From the NCBI RefSeq assembly GCF_008923205.2, contig NZ_WBMS02000007.1, positions 62,001-126,000 of the forward strand: DNA of 64,000 nt, in the 5' to 3' direction. The notes beneath the pieces were generated by a model, which was not told where the DNA came from, searched no databases, and saw nothing but the letters and a program-made list of their open reading frames with translations. How positions within the stretch are numbered: the first letter of the stretch is position 1; every line of letters begins with the position of its first letter. Shown one piece after another: positions 16,852 to 24,911 of this stretch. The DNA comes from Actinomadura physcomitrii (lineage in GTDB: Bacteria; Actinomycetota; Actinomycetes; Streptosporangiales; Streptosporangiaceae). The translations under genes were made by a program, and so were the position numbers.

Positions 16852-16970
16852 CGGCGACGCGAGGGGATCAGTCCCGGCAGGACCGTGATGGCTCGTTCCG
16901 GGCACTGACGGGCGCCGTCGTGCGCCTGCCCTCTTGGATGATGAGAGCAACGCTTTGCGCGGTCGGAACG

Positions 16971-17777
16971 TCAGCCGAGGAGGGTCCTGCCGCCGCACAG
17001 CATCAGCGTCGCGCCGGTGAGGTACGCCATGTCGTCGGAGGCCAGTGACACGACCGCGCGTCCGATGTCGCCCTCCGGGTCGCCCATGCGGCCGAGGGGT
17101 ATCTGCGCGATGATGCGGGCGAAGCGGTCCGGGTCCGCGTCGCGGAACTCCTCGGCAGCCGGGCTGAGGGCCGCGGGACAGATCGCGTTGACGCGGATGC
17201 CGAACGGTCCCCACTCGCGTGCCGCCACCCGCGTCAGTCCCCTGATCGCCTCTTTCGCCATCGCGTAGGAGCCGAACCCGCGTTCGCCCTCCACCGCCGC
17301 CGAGGAGCCGAAGTTCACCACGCTCCCCGCGGACTTCCGCAGGTGCGGCAGCGCGGCGCGCATCGCGTGGAAGGTGGCGAGCGGACCGGTGCGGTAGGCA
17401 AGGTCGACGTCGTCGTCATCGGTGTCCGCCAGCAGCCGCTGCACCGACGACTGGGCGTTGTTGACCAGCACGTCCAGCCGGCCGAAGGTCTCGGCGCACG
17501 ACTGGACCATGCGCTCGATGTCCGCGCGCAGCCCGACGTCCCCGACCACGCAGTGCACCCGGGCGCCACGGGCCTCGATCTCGGTGGCGACCGCATGCAG
17601 CTTGCTCTCCGTACGGCCGGTGATGGTGATGGCCGCCCCTTCGGCGGCCAGGGCCAGCGCGACTCCGCGTCCCACGCCCTGACCGGCGCCCGTCACCAGG
17701 GCGACCTTGCCGGCGAGACGGCCTCCACGCTGGCGGCTCTCCCCCGTTGCGGCCAGCGCCTCCTCCGGAGCGCTCAC
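16971..17777 (-). CDS. SDR oxidoreductase, last gene of the CaiB/MaoC operon
   Basis: 268 residues from the GTG at 17777, which overlaps the stop of the upstream crotonase (GTGA), so translation is coupled; the open frame beyond is a shadow of the crotonase. Motifs: TGAGQGVGRGV, VLVNNAQSSV, NFGSSAAVEGERGFGSYA with YAMAKEA as YxxxK, and AICPAALSPAAEEF. It is likely a hydroxyacyl-CoA or ketone/alcohol dehydrogenase acting after the crotonase and MaoC steps encoded upstream. Confidence 0.88.
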   Translation of the reverse strand: MSAPEEALAATGESRQRGGRLAGKVALVTGAGQGVGRGVALALAAEGAAITITGRTESKLHAVATEIEARGARVHCVVGDVGLRADIERMVQSCAETFGRLDVLVNNAQSSVQRLLADTDDDDVDLAYRTGPLATFHAMRAALPHLRKSAGSVVNFGSSAAVEGERGFGSYAMAKEAIRGLTRVAAREWGPFGIRVNAICPAALSPAAEEFRDADPDRFARIIAQIPLGRMGDPEGDIGRAVVSLASDDMAYLTGATLMLCGGRTLLG

Positions 17778-18631
17778 TCGCCCTTCCCCAGTCCCTCGAA
17801 GCGCGGTGGCCGCCGTTCGATGAAGCTGCGCACGCCCTCCCGGTAGTCCGGCCCCTTCCGGGCCTCCTTGAGGAGGGCGCGGGCATCCTGGTTGCCTTCT
17901 GCGAAGCTGCGCGCCTGATCGTCGCGGAGCTGCCTCTTGATCAGCGACATGGCGTACGGGCTGCACTGGCGCGCGAGCCTGCCCGCGTACTCCACGGCCG
18001 CGGGCAGGAGCTCCTCCGGCTCCAGCAGGCGGTTCACCAGACCCATCTCCAGCGCCTCCGTACCGGTCACGGGACGGGAGGACAGGAGCAGATCGCTCGC
18101 GTTCCCGAACCCCACGACGCGCGGGAGGATCCATGCCACCCCGTCCTCGGCGACGAGGCCCCGCTGGCTGAATGCCGCGGCGAACTTCGCGTTCGGCACC
18201 GCGAACCGCACGTCCGACATCAGCGCCTGGTTGAACCCGATGCCCGCGCACGCCCCGTTCACCGCGGCGATCACGGGTTTGGGCAGGTCGACGGGGCGGG
18301 TGCGCGGCGGCAGCTGGTCGGTCGGATACGGCTTGGCGCCGGACGAGGCCGCGTCCAGCACCGCCATGTCCATGCCGGGGCAGAAGCTGCGGCCGGCCCC
18401 GGTGATGACGACCGCCCGCACTCGCGGATCGGTCTCCGCCTGCTCGAAGAGCTCGTTGTAGAGCAGCTCCATCTCCAGGGTCCACGCGTTGTGGCGGCCT
18501 GGACGGTTGAGGGTGAGCACGAGCACCCCGTCGTCGGTGCGCTCGCTGAGGATCACCGGCTCGCCGGAGGCGACCGGGGCGGCCTCCGCGCCGGCGTTCG
18601 GTGTCGCCGGGTCTTCGGTCGACGTCGTCAT
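17774..18631 (-). CDS. Enoyl-CoA hydratase/isomerase family protein
   Basis: 285 residues with a ~25-residue polar N-terminal extension before VILSERTDDGVLVLTLNRPG. Oxyanion-hole segments GAGRSFCPGMDMAVLD and NGACAGIGFNQALMSDV are clear. In the active-site strand the usual Pro-Glu is replaced (AAAFSQRGLVAEDGVAWILP), with Glu/Asp further along, as in the branch also seen at 60690. Activity may be isomerase-, dehalogenase- or hydrolase-like and not plain hydration. Three bases separate it from the MaoC gene upstream and it overlaps the SDR downstream. Confidence 0.88.
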   Translation of the reverse strand: MTTSTEDPATPNAGAEAAPVASGEPVILSERTDDGVLVLTLNRPGRHNAWTLEMELLYNELFEQAETDPRVRAVVITGAGRSFCPGMDMAVLDAASSGAKPYPTDQLPPRTRPVDLPKPVIAAVNGACAGIGFNQALMSDVRFAVPNAKFAAAFSQRGLVAEDGVAWILPRVVGFGNASDLLLSSRPVTGTEALEMGLVNRLLEPEELLPAAVEYAGRLARQCSPYAMSLIKRQLRDDQARSFAEGNQDARALLKEARKGPDYREGVRSFIERRPPRFEGLGKGE

Positions 18632-18634
18632 GGT

Positions 18635-19063
18635 TCAGGCCACCCCTTCGAGCCGCACCGCGGCGGTTCCGCTCACCACTTCGGTGCCGTCCTGGCGGAC
18701 GGTCCGGACGGACAGCTCCGCCAGGGAGCCGCCCTCATCTGTCGTGATCTCCTCGACGGTCGCGGTCGCGGTGAGCGTGTCCCCGGGCCAGACCTGCGCC
18801 TTGAATCGGACGCCGAAGCGCAGGAGGGAGTCCCTGCCGAACCAGTCGGTGAGGAGGCGGCCGGTCAGGCCCATGGTCAGCATCCCGTGAGCGAACACCC
18901 CGGGATATCCCGCGATCCCGGTCGCGAACTCGTGGTCGGTGTGAAGCGGGTTGTAGTCTCCCGAGGCACCCGCGTACTGGACGATCTGAGTCCGCTTGAG
19001 GTCCTCGACGACGACGCGCTCCCGCGACTCGCCGACCTTGATCTCGTCGCTGCGAACGGGCAT
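18635..19063 (-). CDS. MaoC-like (R)-specific enoyl-CoA hydratase
   Basis: 142 residues, a single hot-dog domain. The hydratase motif YAGASGDYNPLHTDHEFA supplies the Asp/His pair and GVFAHGMLTMGLTGRLL the following helix. The start ATG at 19063 overlaps the stop of the MaoC_N gene (TGATG). In actinobacterial steroid catabolism and in mycolic-acid synthesis, a small MaoC protein pairs with a MaoC_N-type partner to form a heteromeric hydratase (ChsH1-H2, HadAB); this gene pair has the same arrangement. Confidence 0.88.
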   Translation of the reverse strand: MPVRSDEIKVGESRERVVVEDLKRTQIVQYAGASGDYNPLHTDHEFATGIAGYPGVFAHGMLTMGLTGRLLTDWFGRDSLLRFGVRFKAQVWPGDTLTATATVEEITTDEGGSLAELSVRTVRQDGTEVVSGTAAVRLEGVA

Positions 19064-19557
19064 CAGCCGTTCCCTCCGTTGTCCTCGGCGTCCGAGGCGG
19101 GCCCGGACGCTTCCGCCAGCACGCCGACCGAGCGGGCCGTCACCACGAGGTCGCCCGCGGCGTCCCGGTACTCGGTGATCGTTTCGCTGAACCGCAGGAG
19201 CCCGGCGCGGCCGGTCTTCTCCCACGAACGGCCCGGCCGGCTCTCCGCCGACAGGATGTCGCCGACGCGCACCGGCCGGTGGTACTCGAAATGCTGCTCC
19301 GCGTGAAGACCGCCCGAGCCTTCGAGCGCCTCGCCGGGCCCGGCGCCGGAGCCGAACCACTTCTGGCCGGGCTTGGGCCGCAGGGGATAGTCGTCGTCGA
19401 ACTGGGCGGCGGCCATCGTGAAGGTGGGCGGGGCCGCCGCACGGCCCTCCGGGTCGGCGAGCTCGGCCTGGTAGGCCGCGTCGTCGTCTCCGATGGCACG
19501 TGCGAACATCAGCACGTGCCCGGCTTCGACCGGGAACCTCGGCACCGGCATGGACAT
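19063..19557 (-). CDS. MaoC_N-type (FAS1-like dehydratase) partner of the MaoC hydratase
   Basis: 164 residues from the ATG at 19557, preceded by AAAGGA; an alternative ATG at 19611 overlaps the CaiB stop (TGATG) and would add 18 residues. Hot-dog fold with PRFPVEAGHVLMFARAIGDD, APPTFTMAAAQFDDDYPLRP and LHAEQHFEYHRPVRVGDILS. It is the non-catalytic or substrate-shaping half of a two-gene hydratase with the MaoC at 18635. The acidic C-terminal tail (PASDAEDNGGNG) is not conserved in the family. Confidence 0.85.
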   Translation of the reverse strand: MSMPVPRFPVEAGHVLMFARAIGDDDAAYQAELADPEGRAAAPPTFTMAAAQFDDDYPLRPKPGQKWFGSGAGPGEALEGSGGLHAEQHFEYHRPVRVGDILSAESRPGRSWEKTGRAGLLRFSETITEYRDAAGDLVVTARSVGVLAEASGPASDAEDNGGNG

Positions 19558-19610
19558 CGTCCTTTCAGTGGGATCTGCGAGTCGCCGCAGAATCGGGTCG
19601 GCTTCGGGCA

Positions 19611-20789
19611 TCAGGCGGACGAGGCGCCCAGCTCCCCGACGACTTCGTCGGTGTGCTCGCCCAGAGCGGGGGCCGCGGACCGCGGCTTGCCGTCCACGTC
19701 CCAGAAGGCCACGGGTGTGGCGGGAGTGCGCAGGGGCGGCGTCCCGGCCATGCCGGGCTGCTCGACGAAGGCTCCGACGGCCTCCGCCTGCGGGTCGGTG
19801 ATGATCTCCGGCAGCGTCCGGACGGGCGCCCACCACACTCCTGCGGCATCGAAGTTCGCCGCCCATTCCGCCATCGGGCGCGAGGCGAACTCGCGGTCGA
19901 GGATCTCGATCAGTTCCCGCGTGTTGCGGCGGCGGGCCCGGGCCGTGGCGAAACGCTCGTCGTCTTCGAGGTCCTCGCGGCCGAGCGCCTTGAGCAGGCC
20001 CGGCCAATGCCGGTCGCCTTCCAGGCCGACGAGCCAGAACCAGCGGTCGTCGCCTGCGCGGTAGCAGTTGTACAGGGGAGTTTCGTGCTCGGTGCGCGGG
20101 CGCGTCCGGCCTCGTTTGCCGAAGAAGTTCTGGATGGCGAGGTCGTTCGCGATCGCGTAGGTCCCGGACCGGAGCAGCGAGACGTCCACCACGCCGCCCT
20201 CTCCCGTCCGCTCCCTGCGCAGGAGGGCGGCGAGAACGCCGGCGACCAGGTTGGCCGCCGCCGCGCGGTCGCCCATGCCCGGACGGATGGCGGGCGGGGC
20301 CTCCCCCGCCGGATTCAGCATCGAGGCGATTCCGGAACTCGCCCAAAACGCCGAGACGTCGTATCCGGCCCGGTCCCTGTCGGGGCCGGACCAGCCGTAC
20401 CCCGTGAGCGTCCCTATGACCAGCCGGGAGTGGCGCGAGCGCACCGTCGCCGGGTCGAGCCCGAGTCGTTCCAGGGCCGCGGGGCGCATGTTGGTCACGA
20501 AGACGTCGGCGGTCTCCAGCAGCCGGTCCATGACGCGCCGCCCCTCGTCCTGCCGGAGGTCGAGGACGACGCCGCGCTTGCCGCGGTTGTCGGTCTCGAA
20601 GGGGGGTGCCGCCTCCGTGTCCTGCCCCACGTGCCGGAGGGTGTAGCGGAAGGGGTCGCCGCGCGGCGGCTCCACTTTGATCACGTCCGCGCCCCAGTCG
20701 GCGAGCATCGCCGCGGCGGCCGGGGCCGCGACCCAGGTGCCGAGCTCCACGACGCGGTATCCCTCGAGCGGCCGCAACCGAACCTCCAT
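19611..20789 (-). CDS. CaiB/BaiF-type class III CoA-transferase
   Basis: 392 residues from the ATG at 20789 (MEVRLRPLEGYRVVELGTWV); upstream codons are open but lie in the promoter region. Family features: AAAAMLADWGADVIKVEPPR, RGKRGVVLDLRQDEGR (the position that carries the nucleophilic Asp region, VFVTNMRP) and GYGWSGPDRDRAGYDVSAFW. It moves CoA between acids without ATP, an alternative to a ligase for activating the pathway substrate. First gene of the CaiB-MaoC_N-MaoC-crotonase-SDR operon, divergent from the ACAD/ligase operon across an AT-rich 108-base interval. Confidence 0.9.
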   Translation of the reverse strand: MEVRLRPLEGYRVVELGTWVAAPAAAAMLADWGADVIKVEPPRGDPFRYTLRHVGQDTEAAPPFETDNRGKRGVVLDLRQDEGRRVMDRLLETADVFVTNMRPAALERLGLDPATVRSRHSRLVIGTLTGYGWSGPDRDRAGYDVSAFWASSGIASMLNPAGEAPPAIRPGMGDRAAAANLVAGVLAALLRRERTGEGGVVDVSLLRSGTYAIANDLAIQNFFGKRGRTRPRTEHETPLYNCYRAGDDRWFWLVGLEGDRHWPGLLKALGREDLEDDERFATARARRRNTRELIEILDREFASRPMAEWAANFDAAGVWWAPVRTLPEIITDPQAEAVGAFVEQPGMAGTPPLRTPATPVAFWDVDGKPRSAAPALGEHTDEVVGELGASSA

Positions 20790-20803
20790 CGACGCAGTGA
20801 CTC

Positions 20804-20822
20804 TGAATGATTTAGCTATATA
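20804..20822 (+). promoter_or_regulatory. 19-bp shared element, copy c
   Basis: TGAATGATTTAGCTATATA, followed at 20827-20834 by a partial second copy AATCTAAC. It lies between the divergent CaiB (start 20789) and ACAD (start 20898) genes and can affect both. Confidence 0.65.
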
Positions 20823-20897
20823 CACTAATCTAACGCCAATGCTCAGGGCCACCCCTCAGGGGCGCCCCTCTCCTCACCCGAGCCCGGAGGCCGGCCG

Positions 20898-22040
20898 ATG
20901 CGTCGCACGATCTTCAGCGAAGAGCACGAACTCTTCCGTCAGACCGCCCGAACGTTCTTCGAACGCGAGTGCGCCCCCCATGTCGACGACTGGGAGCGCG
21001 CCGGCCAGGTGAGCCGGGACGCCTGGGCGGCGGCCGGCAAGGCCGGGTTGATCGGCTGGGAGTTCCCCGAGGAGCACGGAGGGCAGGGTGTCCGGGACTT
21101 CCGGTACAACGCGATCATGGCCGAGGAGATGGCCTCGACCGGCTCGGTCGGCATCGGCCTCGGTCTGCAGAACGACGTCATCCCCCCGTACTTGGGCGGG
21201 CTGACCACCGATGAGCAGAAGGCCCGCTGGCTACCGGGCGTCGTCGCCGGGGAGACCATCTGCGCCCTCGCCCTGTCCGAGCCCGGCGCGGGCTCGGACC
21301 TGAAGAACATCCGCACCACCGCACGCCGCGACGGCGACGAGTGGGTGATCGACGGATCGAAAACCTTCATCACCAACGGGATCCTCGCCGACCTGGTCGT
21401 CGTCGCCTGCAAGACCGACCCAGAGGCGGGCCACAAGGGCATCAGCCTGATCGTCGTCGAGCGGGGGGCCGACGGCTTCGAGCGGGGCCGCAAGCTGGAC
21501 AAGATCGGCATGATGGCCCAGGACACCGCCGAGCTGTTCTTCCGCGGCGTCCGGGTCCCCGCGGAGAACCTGATCGGACAGGAGGGGCGCGGTTTCTACC
21601 ACATGATGGGCAACCTCCCCACCGAGCGGCTGGCGATCGCGGTGTCGTCCCTCGCCGCCGCCGAGCGCGCCTTCGCGATCACTCTCCAGTACGCCGGCGA
21701 GCGGACCGCGTTCGGCCGGCCGATCGGGAACTTCCAGGCCAACAGGTTCGCCCTCGCCGACGCCCGCGCGAAGCTGAACGCCGCGCGAGGGTACGTCGAC
21801 GGCTGCATCATGGCGCTGGTCGAGGGGCACCTGACGGCGGACGACGCCGCCGCGGCGAAGTACTGGACATCGGAGACCGCATGGGGGGTGATCGACCGCT
21901 GCATGCAGCTCTTCGGCGGCTACGGCTACGTCAACGAGTACGAGATCGCCCGCATCTGGCGGGACAACCGCGTCCAGCGGGTCTACGGCGGGACCTCCGA
22001 GATCATGCAGGAGATCGTCGGCCGTTCCCTGGGGCTGTGA
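20898..22040 (+). CDS. Acyl-CoA dehydrogenase
   Basis: 380 residues, full-length homotetramer type. FAD/substrate motifs: [77 protein letters not shown] and RVYGGTSEIMQEIVGRSLGL. The last motif has Gly where medium-chain enzymes have the catalytic Glu. In isovaleryl/long-chain branches the base sits on another helix, so a branched or long acyl chain is possible. Translationally coupled to the ligase: its TGA overlaps a GTG in the ligase frame. Confidence 0.92.
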   Translation: MRRTIFSEEHELFRQTARTFFERECAPHVDDWERAGQVSRDAWAAAGKAGLIGWEFPEEHGGQGVRDFRYNAIMAEEMASTGSVGIGLGLQNDVIPPYLGGLTTDEQKARWLPGVVAGETICALALSEPGAGSDLKNIRTTARRDGDEWVIDGSKTFITNGILADLVVVACKTDPEAGHKGISLIVVERGADGFERGRKLDKIGMMAQDTAELFFRGVRVPAENLIGQEGRGFYHMMGNLPTERLAIAVSSLAAAERAFAITLQYAGERTAFGRPIGNFQANRFALADARAKLNAARGYVDGCIMALVEGHLTADDAAAAKYWTSETAWGVIDRCMQLFGGYGYVNEYEIARIWRDNRVQRVYGGTSEIMQEIVGRSLGL

Positions 22041-22045
22041 CGGCG

Positions 22046-23644
22046 ATGACTCCGACCACCCCCGCCCCGCTCGCGGCCGCGCACCGACCGGCCGACACCG
22101 CCGCCCCTCTCTGGGAGATCACCGTCGGTGAACTCCTCCGCGACCTGGCGGGCAGGCATCCCCAGCGCGCGGCGCTCATGTGGCCCGAGGGAGACCGGAT
22201 CGCCCAGATGACGTGGGCCGAACTCCTGGCGGGAGCGGAGCGCGCCGCCGGCCTCGTCCTCTCCCTCCTCTCCCCCGGTGAGCCGCTCGCCGTCTGGGCC
22301 CCGAACTCACCGGACTGGGTGGTGCTCGAGTACGGAGCCGCTCTGGCCGCCACTCCCCTGGTGCCGGTCAACCCCAATCTCACCGACGCCGAGGCCGCGT
22401 ACCAGCTCCGCCAATCGGGGGCGCGGCTGATCATCGCGGCGGACGAGCACCGCGGCAGGCCACTGCGCGACCGCGCGATCGAACTCGCGGGCGAGCATGC
22501 CGAGCCCTGCCCCGTACTCGGCATGGACGCCTGGCGGACGGCCGCACGGCCCGATCCCTCGTCGTTGCCACTGCCCGCTCCCGAGTCCCCCTTCCTTCTC
22601 CAGTACACCTCGGGGACGACCGGCCTGCCGAAGGCCGCCGTGCTCAGTCATCTGGCCTGCGTGAACAGCGGCCGCTTCGGCATGAAGAAACTGCACGAGC
22701 CCGGAACGGCCGAGGTCTATTGCACGCCGCTGCCGCTCCATCACGTCGGCGCCTCGGTCTGCGCCGTGCTCACCGCCGCATCGGTGGGCGCCACCCTGGT
22801 GCTCGCGCCCGCCTTCGACGCCGCGAGCGTGCTGGAGCTCGCCGAGAGGTCGAAGACCACGATCCTCGGACTCGTGCCGACGATGATGACCGACATCCTG
22901 GCGAGCCCCGATCTGCGCACCCGGGACCTGAGCAGCCTCCGCGTCGTCTGCGGTGGCGGATCGACGGTGCCGCCGGAGCTGATAAGGCGCTTCGAGACCA
23001 GCCTGGGCGTCCAGTTGAGCATCGCCTACGGCCAGTCCGAGAGTCCCTATGCGACGTCCACCGACCTGTCCGACAGCGACGTCGTCAAGGCGGAGACGCT
23101 CGGCCGGCCCTGTGCCCATCGCGAAGTGCGCATCGAACGCCTCGGCGGAGGGACGGCCGGCATCGGCGAGCACGGAGAGCTGCTGATCCGCTCGCCGCTC
23201 AACATGACCGCGTACCACGATCGACCCGACGAGACCGCGCAGGCCATCGATGCGGACGGCTGGCTCCACACCGGCGACATCTGCAGCATGGACGAGGACG
23301 GCGTCCTGCGCATTCACGGCCGGAGCAAGGAAGTGATCATCCGCGGCGGGGAGAACATCTACCCGCGCGAAGTCGAAGAGGCCCTTCTCACGCATCCATC
23401 GATCGCGGACGTGGCCGTCCTGGGGCTTCCCGACGAACGCCTCGGGGAGATCGTGGCGGCCTTCGTCCGGTGCGCCGCCGGCGCCACCGCCGACCCGTCG
23501 GATCTGGAGGATTTCGCCCGCGCCCGGCTTGCTTCGTACAAGGTTCCGCGGGTCTGGCATTTCGTGGATCAGTTCCCGCTGACCGCCTCGGGGAAGATCC
23601 GCAAGCACGTCCTTCGCGAGGGGCTGTCAGAGGCAGCGGGCTAG
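22046..23644 (+). CDS. Acyl-CoA synthetase (AMP-dependent ligase)
   Basis: 532 residues from the ATG at 22046; a GTG at 22037 overlapping the ACAD stop is an equally plausible start. Activates a carboxylic acid to its CoA thioester via an adenylate. A3 loop LLQYTSGTTGLPKAAVLSHL, A5 AYGQSESPYATS, A7/A8 DGWLHTGDICSMDEDGVLRI and RGGENIYPREVEEALL, and the catalytic Lys in LTASGKIRKHVLREGL are all present. The ligase/ACAD pairing suggests activation then dehydrogenation of the same substrate. Confidence 0.92.
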   Translation: MTPTTPAPLAAAHRPADTAAPLWEITVGELLRDLAGRHPQRAALMWPEGDRIAQMTWAELLAGAERAAGLVLSLLSPGEPLAVWAPNSPDWVVLEYGAALAATPLVPVNPNLTDAEAAYQLRQSGARLIIAADEHRGRPLRDRAIELAGEHAEPCPVLGMDAWRTAARPDPSSLPLPAPESPFLLQYTSGTTGLPKAAVLSHLACVNSGRFGMKKLHEPGTAEVYCTPLPLHHVGASVCAVLTAASVGATLVLAPAFDAASVLELAERSKTTILGLVPTMMTDILASPDLRTRDLSSLRVVCGGGSTVPPELIRRFETSLGVQLSIAYGQSESPYATSTDLSDSDVVKAETLGRPCAHREVRIERLGGGTAGIGEHGELLIRSPLNMTAYHDRPDETAQAIDADGWLHTGDICSMDEDGVLRIHGRSKEVIIRGGENIYPREVEEALLTHPSIADVAVLGLPDERLGEIVAAFVRCAAGATADPSDLEDFARARLASYKVPRVWHFVDQFPLTASGKIRKHVLREGLSEAAG

Positions 23645-23673
23645 AGAGCCGTCTTCATGCCGGCGCCCGAAAA

Positions 23674-23711
23674 GCGCACGGGACCGGCCGGCTGTGCCCG
23701 GTCCCGTGCGC
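23674..23711. terminator. Strong hairpin between convergent genes
   Basis: 14-bp perfect stem: GCGCACGGGACCGG (23674-23687) with CCGGTCCCGTGCGC (23698-23711), 10-base loop. Separates the ligase from the convergent beta-lactamase-fold gene. Confidence 0.8.
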
Positions 23712-23732
23712 GGTGACGTGCCGCTGAGCGGT

Positions 23733-24860
23733 TCAGCAGAGGTCCGCGGCAAGGTCGGCGACCCCGGCCAGCAGAGCCGTCCCCCAGGACGTCTGGTCGT
23801 ACCCGGACAGCGGATAACCGTTGCAAAGCCACGCGAAGGACAGCCCGCTCTCCGGATCCATGAACGCGAGCTGGTAGGCGGCGCCGCTGTTGCCGTACAG
23901 AGCGGCCGAACCGGTCGCGGGAAGGTTGCTGCCGGCATCGGGGCCGGCCACTGTGACGAAGAGGCCCATCCCGGTGCGCTTGTCCGAGCCGCCGTAGAGC
24001 CCATCGCCAGCAGGCCGTTCCGCGAAGCGCATCCTCCTGCCCTCGGCGACCGCACCGGCGGGCCACAGGTCGGAGTGCTCCATGGCCTGGAAGAAGAGGG
24101 CCACGTCCGCCGCGGTCCCGACCAGAGCGTGGCTGGGTTCGCCCGCGGCCAGCACCTCCGGGTTCGACAGGTACCAGGGGCCCCACGGGTCGACCTCGTC
24201 CTCCTCGCTCCTGCGGTCGGTCGCGATCATCGGCGCCACGCTCTCCGCCTGGCGCTCGACCGGAACACCGAGCTCGATGCTCGACAACCCCAGGGGCCGC
24301 ACGATCCGCTCGTCCAGGTACCGCGCGAAGGGCAGGCCCGTCCGCCGCTCGACGAGCTCGGCGATCAACCAGGCGGCGGAGGTGAGGTGGAACTGAAACC
24401 GCGTCCCCGGCGGGTGGTCCAAGCGCCATCTGCCGAAGGCGGCAAGGCGCTCCCGCCGATCGCACATCTTGGGATATCCGAGGGGCGCAAACGGGAATCC
24501 GGCGGTGTGCGTGAGCACGTGCTCGACCGTCACCGTCTCCTTACCGTTGGGGGCGAACTCGGGAATGATCTCCGCGATCCGCTCGTCCAGGCGGAGCAGG
24601 CCCTCGCCGAGCAGCTTCCACGCCGCGCCCGCGACCACCGAGCGCCCGACGGACTGCAGGATGTACCTGGTCCCGGGGTCGGCGTCGCCGACGGTCTCGA
24701 AGGCGATGAGGCGGCCGTCCTTGGCGACGGCGACCTGCGCCGAGGGCAGCGGCCCGTCCTCGACCGCCAGCCTCACCCGGCGCAGGAGCGTCTCCAGCTT
24801 GGCCGGATCCACCCCCGCCGTCCCTGCGTCGGCGAGCGACCGATCGGTCACGTATCCCAT
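23733..24860 (-). CDS. Beta-lactamase/esterase-fold protein with altered catalytic residues
   Basis: 375 residues of the serine beta-lactamase-like (class C/EstB) fold. The usual SxxK reads S70-V-G-R73 (YILQSVGRSVVAGAAWKL), so the general-base Lys is Arg. The YxN motif reads F157-H-L159 (PGTRFQFHLTSAAWLIAEL). HTAGFP and YGNSGAAYQLAFMDP mark the other conserved loops. With Lys, Tyr and Asn all changed, normal acyl-enzyme chemistry is doubtful; it may be a binding protein or use another mechanism. No signal peptide. It lies 51 bases downstream of an ACAD on the same strand. Confidence 0.85.
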   Translation of the reverse strand: MGYVTDRSLADAGTAGVDPAKLETLLRRVRLAVEDGPLPSAQVAVAKDGRLIAFETVGDADPGTRYILQSVGRSVVAGAAWKLLGEGLLRLDERIAEIIPEFAPNGKETVTVEHVLTHTAGFPFAPLGYPKMCDRRERLAAFGRWRLDHPPGTRFQFHLTSAAWLIAELVERRTGLPFARYLDERIVRPLGLSSIELGVPVERQAESVAPMIATDRRSEEDEVDPWGPWYLSNPEVLAAGEPSHALVGTAADVALFFQAMEHSDLWPAGAVAEGRRMRFAERPAGDGLYGGSDKRTGMGLFVTVAGPDAGSNLPATGSAALYGNSGAAYQLAFMDPESGLSFAWLCNGYPLSGYDQTSWGTALLAGVADLAADLC

Positions 24861-24911
24861 CGACCTACCTCCTTCGCGGTCGCTTGCGGACCGGCGTTGC
24901 GGTGTGCGTTC

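Noticed and set aside
17747..19306. 519-codon plus-strand open frame
   Set aside because: Antisense to crotonase and MaoC genes; no domain.
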